Assembly: GCA_022839625.1 (NCBI GenBank)
Contig: JALHJL010000015.1
Location: 38,575-102,574 of the forward strand
Direction: 5' to 3'
From: Phycisphaerales bacterium
GTDB lineage: Bacteria > Planctomycetota > Phycisphaerae > UBA1845 > Fen-1342
Length of the DNA stretch: 64,000 bases
Shown: positions 42,880-50,670 of the stretch, piece after piece
How the letters are laid out: every line of letters starts with the position of its first letter
Position numbering within the stretch: position 1 is the stretch's first letter
The notes under the pieces: model-generated
The model's database searches: none
Seen by the model: the letters and a program-made list of their open reading frames with translations, nothing else
What the model was told of the DNA's origin: nothing
Made by a program: the position numbers and the translations under genes

Positions 42880-44016
42880 ATGGACACGCAATTCGGAATC
42901 GTGGTGCCGCTGTGGAGCTACACGGCGGACGGCGGTGCGCTGCTCGAACGTGCGGCAGGCGAGGTCGGCCTGGATCACGTGACCGTCCCGGTCGTGACCG
43001 GTGCGCTGAGCGCGTTTCGCCTCGCTGCCGACCCGGAGCGGCCTTACTTCCGCACCGAGGGCGGCTGGCATTTCCCGCCCACGGCCAAGCTCTATGGCGC
43101 CTCCGGCGTGCGCCCGCCCAAGGCCGCGTGGTTTGGCACCGCCGATGCGCTGGCGCGGCTACGCGAGCACCTGGACCGCCTCCACATCGCGCTGGTCGTC
43201 CGGATTGAACTGCGCGCCGTTCGAATCCTAGGCGAGCGGGAGCCGCACCTCGGCCAGCGCAACGCCTGGGGACAGGAAGTGCCGCCTGCGGGGCTTTGTG
43301 CGTGCAATCCGTCGGTGCGCGAGCTCTTGCGCGCCACGCTCGAAGACCTCGGTCGGTACGAGGCGAAGAGCGTCGAGTTGGCTAACTGGCGGCCTGACCA
43401 CGTCGTTTGGAGTACGCCGCCGCGACCGGCGCACTGGCGCGACCCCGCGATCCGGCAGTTGCTGGACACTTGCTTCTGTCCGGCGTGCCGTCAGACCGCG
43501 GAGCGGGCCGGAGTTGAGCCGGACCAGGCGGCGCGCCGCGTTCGCGTCTGCGTTCAGCGGCTCATCGACGCACCGCCCGGCGTGGAGCCTTCGACCGAGG
43601 CGGACGAGGTTGTGGCGGCGTATTGTGCCGCCCGAGTCGCCGACTGCGGGCTGTGGCTCCAGCGCCTGGCACAGGCCGACGCGCACCGTGACTGTCGCCT
43701 GCTGGACGGTCCTGAACCTCCGACCTCTTACGGCGACCTTCGCCCGGTTGCGCAGTTGTACCGGCTGCCGGCCGATTCGCCGCTTGATAAGGAACACTTC
43801 GAGAGGCTCCTCCAGCTTCAGGCGCGGGACCGCTTCGCCGGCTGGAGCCTGCCCGCGTGGCGGCCCTGCTTCAACGCGGCTGCGAGCCTCGTGTTCGCAG
43901 TATCGGCAGCAACCGCGGCCGGTGTCCGAATCTACGATTTCGAGGGGCTTGATGAAGCCGCGCCGGACGCGGTCACGTGGCTGAAGCAGGCCGTGCGGTT
44001 TGCCCGGCGCGCTTAG
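42880..44016 (+). CDS. Uncharacterised TIM-barrel-like protein (glycoside hydrolase-like)
   Basis: A 378-residue cytoplasmic protein I cannot name. Its motifs (RNAWGQEVPPAGLCACNPSVRELLRATLEDL, then SVELANWRPDH, and LDTCFCPACRQTAERAG) are of the kind found in putative TIM-barrel proteins related to glycoside hydrolases, where CFCPxCR recurs. A possible catalytic Glu is in SVELANW. The frame is open from 42742, but ATG 42880 starts the protein-like part (MDTQFGIVVPLWSYTADG). It is divergent from the phosphohexomutase gene, 180 bases away. Confidence 0.75.
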   Translation: MDTQFGIVVPLWSYTADGGALLERAAGEVGLDHVTVPVVTGALSAFRLAADPERPYFRTEGGWHFPPTAKLYGASGVRPPKAAWFGTADALARLREHLDRLHIALVVRIELRAVRILGEREPHLGQRNAWGQEVPPAGLCACNPSVRELLRATLEDLGRYEAKSVELANWRPDHVVWSTPPRPAHWRDPAIRQLLDTCFCPACRQTAERAGVEPDQAARRVRVCVQRLIDAPPGVEPSTEADEVVAAYCAARVADCGLWLQRLAQADAHRDCRLLDGPEPPTSYGDLRPVAQLYRLPADSPLDKEHFERLLQLQARDRFAGWSLPAWRPCFNAAASLVFAVSAATAAGVRIYDFEGLDEAAPDAVTWLKQAVRFARRA

Positions 44017-44082
44017 AACGCGGCGTCGGTGGCAGGTTGCATCCGCCGTAGCGGATTCCACCTGCCCTGCGGGCACCGACGC

Positions 44083-45072
44083 CTACCAGACCTCCAGGTC
44101 TCCGACGATTTCCTCCACGAGGTCTTTGAGCGTCAGGATGCCGACGCAGTGGTTCGAGCGGTCCACGACGATGGCCATGGTTTGGCGGGCACGCTGGAGC
44201 TTGAGCAGCGCCGCCGAGACGCTCATGTATTCGCCGAGCGTCACGGGGGGCCGGGCGTGCGCCGCGATCGGCTTGTGGTCGCGGTCGGTGAGCACGTCGT
44301 ACACGTTGACGATGCCCACGATATGCCGGGGATCGCCGCGGTAGATGGGCAGGCGCGACAGGTGCGCCATGCGCGCCGCGCGGAGGAAGTCGGCGCGCGG
44401 CACGTCCTCGGGCGCGAGGGCGGCCCGGCTGCGCGGGATCATCACGGTGCTGACCCGCACGCTGGACAGGTTCAGCACGCGCTCGATCACGTCGCGCTGA
44501 AAGTGCGTCAGGCCGCCGCGCACCGCACCCTCCCGCAGCAGGTGCAGCGTTTGCGCCCGCGGCACCAGTTCCGCCTCGTCATGAGCCCGGCAGGGATCGA
44601 GCCAGCGCAGCAGGGCCCGCGGCAGGGCCCGCAGCACGTGCGCCAGACCGGTCGCCCGGATCAGCCACACCCACAGCCACAGCACCCAGCTCAACCCCGC
44701 CATCAGGCGGTTGCTCTCACGCCGGAACCAGTCCTTGGGAATGACTCCGCCGAAAACCAGCAGCAGCGGCGTGACGATCGCGGTGGCGTACAGCTCCGCC
44801 AGCCCTTCCGCCACCGCCGCGTGCAGCAGCAGGGCCGTAACACAGGCGGTCGCGACGTAATCGGCCAGGTTCGTGCCTACCAGGGCACTCACGACCACGT
44901 CCTCCGGGCGTCGCAGGAGCGGCTCCAGCCGCAGCGCCGCCGGCTCGCGCTGCTCGCAGGCCACGCGCAGCCGCACGCGATCGAGGCAATACACGCCGGT
45001 CTCCGTGCCGGAAGCGATGGCGCTGACCACCACGGCGGCGAGCAGGCCGGCAATCAGGAGCGCGACGATCAT
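44083..45072 (-). CDS. CNNM/HlyC-like membrane protein with DUF21 and CBS domains (short form)
   Basis: A 329-residue protein: four membrane helices of a DUF21/CNNM transmembrane domain (MIVALLIAGLLAAVVVSAIASGTETGVYCLDR, then GTNLADYVATACVTALL and LLLVFGGVIPKDWFRRES), followed by a CBS pair (VSTVMIPRSR...RLPIYRGDPRHIVGIVNVYDVL and AIVVDRSNHCVGILTLKDLVEEIVGD). It lacks the C-terminal CorC_HlyC domain. CNNM proteins are linked to Mg or cobalt efflux. The start overlaps the stop of the neighbouring long paralogue in ATGA (45069-45072), so the two are coupled and may act as a heterodimer. Confidence 0.9.
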   Translation of the reverse strand: MIVALLIAGLLAAVVVSAIASGTETGVYCLDRVRLRVACEQREPAALRLEPLLRRPEDVVVSALVGTNLADYVATACVTALLLHAAVAEGLAELYATAIVTPLLLVFGGVIPKDWFRRESNRLMAGLSWVLWLWVWLIRATGLAHVLRALPRALLRWLDPCRAHDEAELVPRAQTLHLLREGAVRGGLTHFQRDVIERVLNLSSVRVSTVMIPRSRAALAPEDVPRADFLRAARMAHLSRLPIYRGDPRHIVGIVNVYDVLTDRDHKPIAAHARPPVTLGEYMSVSAALLKLQRARQTMAIVVDRSNHCVGILTLKDLVEEIVGDLEVW

Positions 45073-46397
45073 GGCACCTCCTGGGGGGATTCGGCGACGT
45101 CGCGCAGCCGCAGGCGGAGCCGGTCGATGCGCCGGCGGCGCATGCGCGTGACTTGCAGCTCGACGTTGCCGAGTTCCACGACGTCGCCCACCTGGGCCGG
45201 CCGCCCCAGTCGCGCCATGACCAGCCCGCCGACCGTGGCAACCCGCTCGACCCGGTGCGGCAAGCCGAAGGTATCCACCCAGTAGTGGACGCTAAGCTGG
45301 CCGCTGATGTCATACGCGCCGTCGGGCAGCGGCTGGATGTCCGGCTCGTCGAGGGCGTCCTCGGGATCGTGCAACTCGCCGACGATCTGCTCCAACACGT
45401 CTTCCAGGGTCACGAGCCCCGCGACGCCGCCGTATTCGTCGACGGCGATCGCCAGTTGGGTCTTCGTACTGCGGAAGTGCACGAGCAGTTGCTCGCAGGT
45501 GGCGAGCTCGGGCACGAAGTGGACGGGCTGCACGAGGTCCGCGAGCGGCGTGTCCGGATTGAGGAACAGGACCTTCGCATAGACGAGGCCGACGAGGTTG
45601 TCGGGCGTGCCGTCGTACACGGGGATCTTCTTGTAGCGCGTGGTACGCATCAGTTCGCAAAGCCCCTCCGGCGTGCCGTGGACTTCGTAAGCGGTCATTT
45701 CGACCCGCGGCACCATCACGTCGCGCACCCGTACGTGACCAAGATCGATCACCGCCCGCAGAAACGTGTCCTCCAGCGGCATCAACGTGCCGCCGCGCCG
45801 GCTCAGTTCCAGGAGCGCCCGCAGCTCGACCCGCGACAGCTCGGCGGCGGCCTTCGGGGTTCGGTGGGCCTTCGGCATCACCAAGCGCTCAAACGGCCTG
45901 ACCAGCACCCAGTCGAGTACCCGCCCCAGGGGTTCCGCGACGAACCCCGCCGCGCGCACGATCGTCGCCGACACGGGCGCCGCCCGATCCGCCAGACTCA
46001 CGCCAACCACCTTCGGCAGCACCTCTCCGAAGACGACGATCAACAGCACGCTGGCCGCCCCGGCGATGGGCGTCATCCAGGCCCCCAGCGGCCCGGCGAG
46101 GCGGGCACACAGCACGTAGGAGACCGCGAAGAACAGGACGTTCACGGCCGTGTTCGTGACCAGCAATATCATGAGCGTGCGCTTCGGGCGCCGCATGAGC
46201 CGGGCCACCAGGCGCCGAAACGGGTTGGCACTGCCAGCCGCCCGCTCGATCTGCAAGGGGGTCAGCGAGAACAGGACCGCCTCGCTCCCGGAGAACGAGC
46301 CCGACAGGAGGAGCAGCACAAACACGGCGGCGAGATGAAAGGCGATGCTGACGCCGCTGGGGTCGGCCGAGGCAGTTCCTGCGATGTCACCGCTCAT
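45069..46397 (-). CDS. CNNM/HlyC-like membrane protein with DUF21, CBS and CorC_HlyC domains
   Basis: A 442-residue paralogue of the next gene with the full domain set: DUF21 (FHLAAVFVLLLLSGSFSGSEAVLFSL, FGEVLPKVVGV), a CBS pair (VRVRDVMVPRVEMTAYEV, KIPVYDGTPDNLVGLVYAKVL, LAIAVDEYGGVAGLVTLEDVLEQIVGEL) and a C-terminal CorC_HlyC domain (DISGQLSVHYWVDTFGLPHRVERVATVGGLVMARLGR). The membrane part is followed by a basic loop. A role in divalent cation efflux is known for the family. It is 95 bases downstream of recR and coupled to the shorter paralogue. Confidence 0.93.
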   Translation of the reverse strand: MSGDIAGTASADPSGVSIAFHLAAVFVLLLLSGSFSGSEAVLFSLTPLQIERAAGSANPFRRLVARLMRRPKRTLMILLVTNTAVNVLFFAVSYVLCARLAGPLGAWMTPIAGAASVLLIVVFGEVLPKVVGVSLADRAAPVSATIVRAAGFVAEPLGRVLDWVLVRPFERLVMPKAHRTPKAAAELSRVELRALLELSRRGGTLMPLEDTFLRAVIDLGHVRVRDVMVPRVEMTAYEVHGTPEGLCELMRTTRYKKIPVYDGTPDNLVGLVYAKVLFLNPDTPLADLVQPVHFVPELATCEQLLVHFRSTKTQLAIAVDEYGGVAGLVTLEDVLEQIVGELHDPEDALDEPDIQPLPDGAYDISGQLSVHYWVDTFGLPHRVERVATVGGLVMARLGRPAQVGDVVELGNVELQVTRMRRRRIDRLRLRLRDVAESPQEVP

Positions 46398-46492
46398 CCA
46401 ATCGACCGCCGTTCAGACTTGTCCCCTGCCAGCGTATCCGATTGCGCCGACCGCCGCCACGAGCACGGGCCGGCGCGGGGCGCGGGCAGCGC

Positions 46493-47098
46493 TCACGCTT
46501 TTCGACGGCCGCGAAACGCCGCCTCGAGCATGGCCCGGTTGGCGAACTCGATTTGGGAGCCCGGCGCGATCCCGCACGCCAGGCGCGTGATGCTCACGCC
46601 GCTATCCGCCAGCAGGCTGGTGATGTGCAGTGCCGTCGCGTCGCCCTCGACGGTGGGGTTGGTCGCGAGGATCACTTCGCGGACCTGGCCGGCCTTTACC
46701 CGGTGAACCAAGGCGCCAATCGTAAGGTCCTCGGGGCCGATCCCCTCGAGCGGCGCAATGTGTCCCAGCAGCACGTGATATACGCCGGTGATGAGCCCCG
46801 TCGCCTCCAGGTTGAGCAGGTCCTTCGGCTGTTCGACCACCACGATCTGGCCGGCGTCACGGCGGCCGTCCGCACAGATGCTGCACAGCTCGCCGTCCGC
46901 CAGGTTGAAGCAGCGGGCGCACGGCCGAATCTCGTCCTTGATCGCCGTGATCGCGCCGGCCAGTGCCAGGGCCTCGTCGCGGCCGGCCTTCAGGAGGTGA
47001 AACGCGACGCGCTCGGCGGAGCGCGTGCCGATGCCGGGCAGCTTCTTCAGCTCGTTCATCAATCGCTGGAGCGGACCGCCGGGCGGCGCGCCGTTCAC
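46493..47098 (-). CDS. recR: Recombination protein RecR
   Basis: A 201-residue DNA repair protein acting with RecO/RecF to load RecA on gaps. It has the helix-hairpin-helix (LPGIGTRSAERVAFHLL), the zinc finger with Cys60, Cys63, Cys72 and Cys75 (CARCFNLADGELCSIC), the Toprim core (IVVEQPKDLLNLEATG) and the C-terminal Walker-B-like part (EVILATNPTVEGDATA). The start overlaps the ybaB stop by 4 bases (ATGA). The dnaX-ybaB-recR order is the widespread bacterial one. Confidence 0.98.
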   Translation of the reverse strand: MNGAPPGGPLQRLMNELKKLPGIGTRSAERVAFHLLKAGRDEALALAGAITAIKDEIRPCARCFNLADGELCSICADGRRDAGQIVVVEQPKDLLNLEATGLITGVYHVLLGHIAPLEGIGPEDLTIGALVHRVKAGQVREVILATNPTVEGDATALHITSLLADSGVSITRLACGIAPGSQIEFANRAMLEAAFRGRRKA

Positions 47099-47442
47099 GG
47101 CGGGCCCCCGCCGAAAAGGTCGGTCATCCCGGGCAGGTTCAGCCCACCGGTGAGTTCCTGCATCTCTTTCTGGACTGCCTCGCGGCTGCGGGCCACGGCG
47201 TCACGGACGGCGGCGCAGATCAGGTCCTCGAGCATCTCGACGTCGCCGGCCTGGACGAGAACCGGGTCGATTCGCACGTTGACCAGCTCGCCGCGACCGT
47301 CGACAGTCGCGCACACCTGGCCCCCGGCCGCCTCGCCGGCGAAGCGGGCAGCCTGCAACCGCTCGTTCATCTGCTGCGCGGTCTGCTTGATCTGGCCCGC
47401 GTTCTTGAGCAGGTTCATCAGTTGGCCGAGGTTTCCCAACAT
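47095..47442 (-). CDS. ybaB: YbaB/EbfC nucleoid-associated protein
   Basis: A 115-residue DNA-binding protein of the YbaB/EbfC family (a homodimer with a tweezer-like shape). Conserved parts are LMNLLKNAGQIKQTAQQMNERLQ, VCATVDGRGELVNVRIDP and MLEDLICAAVRDAVARSREAVQKEM. It starts 3 bases after the dnaX stop and overlaps recR by 4 bases, so all three are one operon. Confidence 0.97.
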   Translation of the reverse strand: MLGNLGQLMNLLKNAGQIKQTAQQMNERLQAARFAGEAAGGQVCATVDGRGELVNVRIDPVLVQAGDVEMLEDLICAAVRDAVARSREAVQKEMQELTGGLNLPGMTDLFGGGPP

Positions 47443-47445
47443 GCT

Positions 47446-49011
47446 TTACTCCACGCCGCGCTGCGCCTGGTCCGGCACCTGTTGCTCGACTTGAAGCAGG
47501 ATACCATCGAACAGCTCCAACGTCTGCCGCACGACCGGGTCGCGCTCGATCTGCCGCAGTTCGTCGGCTGAAACTTCCCGGCGGACGATTTCGGGGCCGC
47601 GCGGCTCGGGCAAGTCGGGCGATTCCGCGTCCGTGGGAACGTAATCGGCGGGGATGGTCCCTCCGCCGGTTGGAGAGCGGGCAGGGACGGGGTCTTCCGG
47701 CGACGGCTGAAACCCTCCCCCTACCCTCTCCCTACAAGGGAGGGGGACCCCATTGTCAACGCGTACCTCACTCCCGACGCGCACCTCACTCCCGATGTGC
47801 ACCTCACTTCCGACGGGCACCTCACTCCCCACGCCTACCGGCGCGGACTTTTTTTTTTCGTCCGCGCCACTCCCGTCGGCCGGGAGCTGCCGCAGAAGCT
47901 GCTCGATCGAGGTCCACTCGCGCATACGGGCGAACCGCACCAGCACCGCTTCGGTCAAAGCCCGCCCGACGCCGCTGTAACGCACGTTGCGGCGCAGCTC
48001 CTCGAGCATGCCGATCATCTGCACGTAATGCGACAGCTCGAAACACTGGCCGAGCTGGACGTACTCATCGCGGGCGGCCGCGGGGATGTCCACCATGGCT
48101 GCATCCGGGCCGCAGGTGCGCACCAGCATCAAGGTCCGCACCATCTCGATCGCGTCGTTGCAGAAGACCTCGAGCCCCTGGCCGGCACCAAGCACCCCCT
48201 CGAGGCCCGTCAGCACAGCGGCTGCATCCCCGTCCGCCGCGTGTCGCAGCAGCGCAAAGATCCGCTCGTCCTGCGCGGGCGGCAGAAGCTCGTCGAGCAC
48301 CTTGGCCGTCAGTTTCTTCGGCGACACGGAAAGAAGCTGGTCGAGGATGCTCAGCGCGTCGCGCATCGAGCCGTTGGCCAGCCGGGCCACGCGCTGGGCC
48401 ACCGCGTCCTCGCACCCGGCCCCTTCCGCCGCGGCGATCTCCGATAGCCGCTTCGCAATCGCGTCCGGGCTGATCGTGCGGAAGTTGAACCGTTGGCACC
48501 GGCTCTGAATCGTCGCCGGCACCTTGTGAATTTCGGTCGTGGCGAGGATGAACTTCACGTGCTCAGGCGGCTCTTCGAGCGTCTTGAGCAGGGCGTTGAA
48601 CGCGCCCGTCGAGAGCATGTGCACTTCGTCGATGATGTAGACCTTGAAGCGCGACCGGGCCGGCCGGTAGGCGGTGTTGCTCCGCAGCTCGCGAATATTG
48701 TCCACCCCGGTGTTGCTGGCCGCGTCGATCTCGAGCACGTCTACGTCCTGTCCCTCGGCGATCGTGCGGCACACGTCGCACTCGCCGCAGGGCGCGGTCG
48801 TGGGAGCGTCGTACTTCAGGCAGTTCAGGGCCTTGGCCAGGATGCGGGCCATGCTGGTCTTGCCGACGCCGCGCGTGCCGGTGAACAGGTAGCCGTGGTG
48901 AATGCGGCCGACCTTGATCGCGTTGACGAGGGTGGTGGCGATCGGCTCCTGGCCGATGACCTCCTCGAACGTGCGGCTCCGATACTTGCGGGCTAGGACG
49001 GTGTAAGCCAC
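47446..49011 (-). CDS. dnaX: DNA polymerase III subunits gamma/tau
   Basis: A 521-residue clamp-loader ATPase (tau form). Walker A is GTRGVGKTS with Lys51; the zinc module uses Cys64, Cys75, Cys78 and Cys81; Walker B is VYIIDEVHML; the sensor/arginine-finger region is ATIQSRCQRF (about 167-175). After domain III (ending near residue 375) the sequence becomes low-complexity: DEKKKSAP, then a hexapeptide repeat of type VGSEV(P/H/R), then a repeat-derived PLPCRERVGGGFQPSP, and a short domain V-like end. The codons for Glu385-Lys388 contain an A10 run inside a stem-loop. Slippage there would give a 391- or 396-residue gamma form, as described for Thermus dnaX. Confidence 0.97.
   Translation of the reverse strand: MAYTVLARKYRSRTFEEVIGQEPIATTLVNAIKVGRIHHGYLFTGTRGVGKTSMARILAKALNCLKYDAPTTAPCGECDVCRTIAEGQDVDVLEIDAASNTGVDNIRELRSNTAYRPARSRFKVYIIDEVHMLSTGAFNALLKTLEEPPEHVKFILATTEIHKVPATIQSRCQRFNFRTISPDAIAKRLSEIAAAEGAGCEDAVAQRVARLANGSMRDALSILDQLLSVSPKKLTAKVLDELLPPAQDERIFALLRHAADGDAAAVLTGLEGVLGAGQGLEVFCNDAIEMVRTLMLVRTCGPDAAMVDIPAAARDEYVQLGQCFELSHYVQMIGMLEELRRNVRYSGVGRALTEAVLVRFARMREWTSIEQLLRQLPADGSGADEKKKSAPVGVGSEVPVGSEVHIGSEVRVGSEVRVDNGVPLPCRERVGGGFQPSPEDPVPARSPTGGGTIPADYVPTDAESPDLPEPRGPEIVRREVSADELRQIERDPVVRQTLELFDGILLQVEQQVPDQAQRGVE
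47712..47753. repeat. Intergenic-type hairpin repeat embedded in dnaX
   Basis: CCCTCCCCCTACCCTCTCCC followed by AAGGGAGGGGGACCCC is a C-rich/G-rich hairpin of the type seen between metH and the tRNA. Here it is in frame within the dnaX tail and encodes PLPCRERVGGGF. It appears to be a repeat that was captured by the coding region. Confidence 0.55.
47757..47838. repeat. 18-bp minisatellite in dnaX (hexapeptide repeat)
   Basis: Four to five imperfect 18-base units (core CACCTCACTCCCGA on the plus strand) encode consecutive (V/I)GSEV(P/H/R) peptides in the tau-specific tail. Unit number could vary between strains without changing the frame, because 18 is divisible by three. Confidence 0.75.
47840..47868 (-). 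promoter_or_regulatory. Predicted dnaX slippage site: A10 run in the loop of a 9-bp stem
   Basis: On the coding strand GGCGCGGAC, then G and ten As, then GTCCGCGCC. The 9-base arms (47860-47868 and 47840-47848) are perfectly complementary and the A run (T10 at 47849-47858 on the plus strand) is the loop. In the standard frame it reads Asp-Glu-Lys-Lys-Lys-Ser. One extra A leads to KKKVRAGRRGE and stop; one fewer leads to KKSPRR and stop. Both give a truncated gamma-like protein. Slippage at such runs is established for Thermus dnaX; its occurrence here is inferred. Confidence 0.6.
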
Positions 49012-49303
49012 GCGCTACGCTCCCAGAGATCGCGTGAAAACGTGAAAACGTGAAGACGTGAAAACGACACTGACCTGCCGGTTCTGCCGGGTCGGCGACC
49101 TTTTCACCTTATCACGTTTTCACCTTTTCACGTTTTCACGTTTGCACGCAATAGAGCCTGAGGCTCCGGCCAGGTTGACGGTGCACGTGGGCTGTGCCGG
49201 GTGGGATGCTACCTTCCGGTCCTGACCCGTTGCCCGACCGGCGCACTGCACCGGCCCAGCCGTCACCTCAGGCAACTGCGCATGGTATCCGCCCGCAGCG
49301 ACT
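49012..49303. repeat. Long GTGAAAAC hairpin upstream of dnaX
   Basis: Repeated GTGAAAAC/GTGAAGAC units (49033-49065) are answered by inverted GTTTTCAC/CTTTTCAC units (49100-49147), giving an imperfect stem of over 30 bp with a loop of about 35 bases. Unit length is 8-9 bases. It lies right before the dnaX start codon (49011), where the dnaX promoter should be. No gene is present in the remaining bases up to the glycosyltransferase stop. Confidence 0.65.
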
Positions 49304-50599
49304 TCATCCAGCACGACGACCGGCCGCCGCTTGCGCAACCTGCTCGTACAGGCGCCACGCGGCGGCGGCCATGCCCTCGGCGGTGAAGTCCTGCCGCACC
49401 GCGGCACGGCCCCGTTCCGCGAGCTGCCGCCGGCGGGGCTCGTCGTCCATCAGGGCCATGAGGGCGGCGGCGAGAGCCAGCGTGTTCCCGGGCTTGCACA
49501 GCAGACCGCCGCCGGTGGCTGCGATCAGTTCCGGGAAGGAACCATGCGCCGGCTGAATGACCGGCACGCCTGCCGCCAGCGCTTCCAGCACGTAGAAGCC
49601 CTTGGACTCGGAGTACATGGCGGGAACGCACAGCACGTGAAGCGATTGGAGGAAGGCCGTCTTCTGCGCCCGGGTTACCTCCCCCAGAAACTGGCATTCG
49701 CCCGCAAGACGGGCCCGCCGCAACTCACTCAACACACGGTCCAGGTACGGCTTGTCGGCCGCACCGAGATACCCCGCCACGCGCAGCCGACACGCGCGCC
49801 CGGCCCGCCGCAAGGCGACGAACGCCTCGACCAGTTGGTGCAGCCCTTTCTCCGGGCAGATGCGGGCCAGGTAGCCGATCGTGAAGGGCTCGGCCGGGGC
49901 GGCGACGGAGAGGTCAGCGCCGGCAATGCCCATCGGGATCGAGTGGACTCGGTCGGCGGGCAAACCGAAGTGGGCTGCCGCGTGCCGCGCGTAGTAGCTC
50001 GTCAAGGCGACGAAGGCGTCCACGTCGGCAGCGCGCTCCGTGATCCGGGCAAACACTCGCCCGCGATACGGCTGCGGGAGACGGTCAAGGAAGATGTCTT
50101 CCCCGGTCAGGCCGCAAACCACCGGCACGCCCAACGCGGCTTTCACGGCCGCCCCCACGCCCGCGAACATCAGGTTCGGCACGTATACCAGGTCCGCCAT
50201 CAGGGCCCGCAGGCCGGCGATCAGCTTGTGAAGCTCCTTCCGCTGTCGCCCCTGCTCGGCCTCGAGCACCGAGAGCGTCAGCTCGCCCAGCGCCTCCGGC
50301 CGGGTGCGCGCCGCGAACCGACCCACGCCGCGCAGCAGGGCCGGCCAGTCCAGCAGCCGATCAATGAAACCCGGCGTACGCCGAAACAGCGCCGCAACCT
50401 GCTGCAAGTACACGTTGATTCCGCCGAAGTAGACCCGGCGCTCGCTGACGTCGCGCTCGTCGGTGCGCAGCGGCGTATAGAGCGGGACAAGCACGACGTC
50501 ACGGCCCTGGGCCCGCAGCGCCGCCGCGAGCCGGTTGTCGTGCATGCAACTCCCGCAGTACATCCCCGCCGCGCCGGCCGCCAGGTGGACGACCCTCAC
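49304..50599 (-). CDS. Family 4 glycosyltransferase (GT-B fold)
   Basis: A 431-residue cytoplasmic or membrane-associated GT4 enzyme. The N-terminal domain starts VVHLAAGAAGMYCGSCMHDNRLAAALRAQGRDVVLVPLYTP. The C-terminal nucleotide-sugar domain has IGYLARICPEKGLHQLVEAF, the motif VPAMYSESKGFYVLEALAAGVPVIQP (E-x7-E equivalent ESKGFYVLE) and GNTLALAAALMALMDDE. The substrate is unknown; GT4 enzymes transfer sugars from nucleotide donors to lipids, glycans or small molecules. It lies 71 bases after the pseudopilin gene on the same strand. Confidence 0.9.
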   Translation of the reverse strand: MRVVHLAAGAAGMYCGSCMHDNRLAAALRAQGRDVVLVPLYTPLRTDERDVSERRVYFGGINVYLQQVAALFRRTPGFIDRLLDWPALLRGVGRFAARTRPEALGELTLSVLEAEQGRQRKELHKLIAGLRALMADLVYVPNLMFAGVGAAVKAALGVPVVCGLTGEDIFLDRLPQPYRGRVFARITERAADVDAFVALTSYYARHAAAHFGLPADRVHSIPMGIAGADLSVAAPAEPFTIGYLARICPEKGLHQLVEAFVALRRAGRACRLRVAGYLGAADKPYLDRVLSELRRARLAGECQFLGEVTRAQKTAFLQSLHVLCVPAMYSESKGFYVLEALAAGVPVIQPAHGSFPELIAATGGGLLCKPGNTLALAAALMALMDDEPRRRQLAERGRAAVRQDFTAEGMAAAAWRLYEQVAQAAAGRRAG

Positions 50600-50670
50600 G
50601 GGCGCGTTCCGAGCGTCGCGGGCCGCAGGTTCGGCGGACGGCGGGTGGCTGGAAGGTCGTGGCTCATGGC

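Noticed and set aside
47757..47838. CRISPR or intergenic array on the plus strand
   Set aside because: The 18-base units keep the dnaX frame and encode a hexapeptide repeat.
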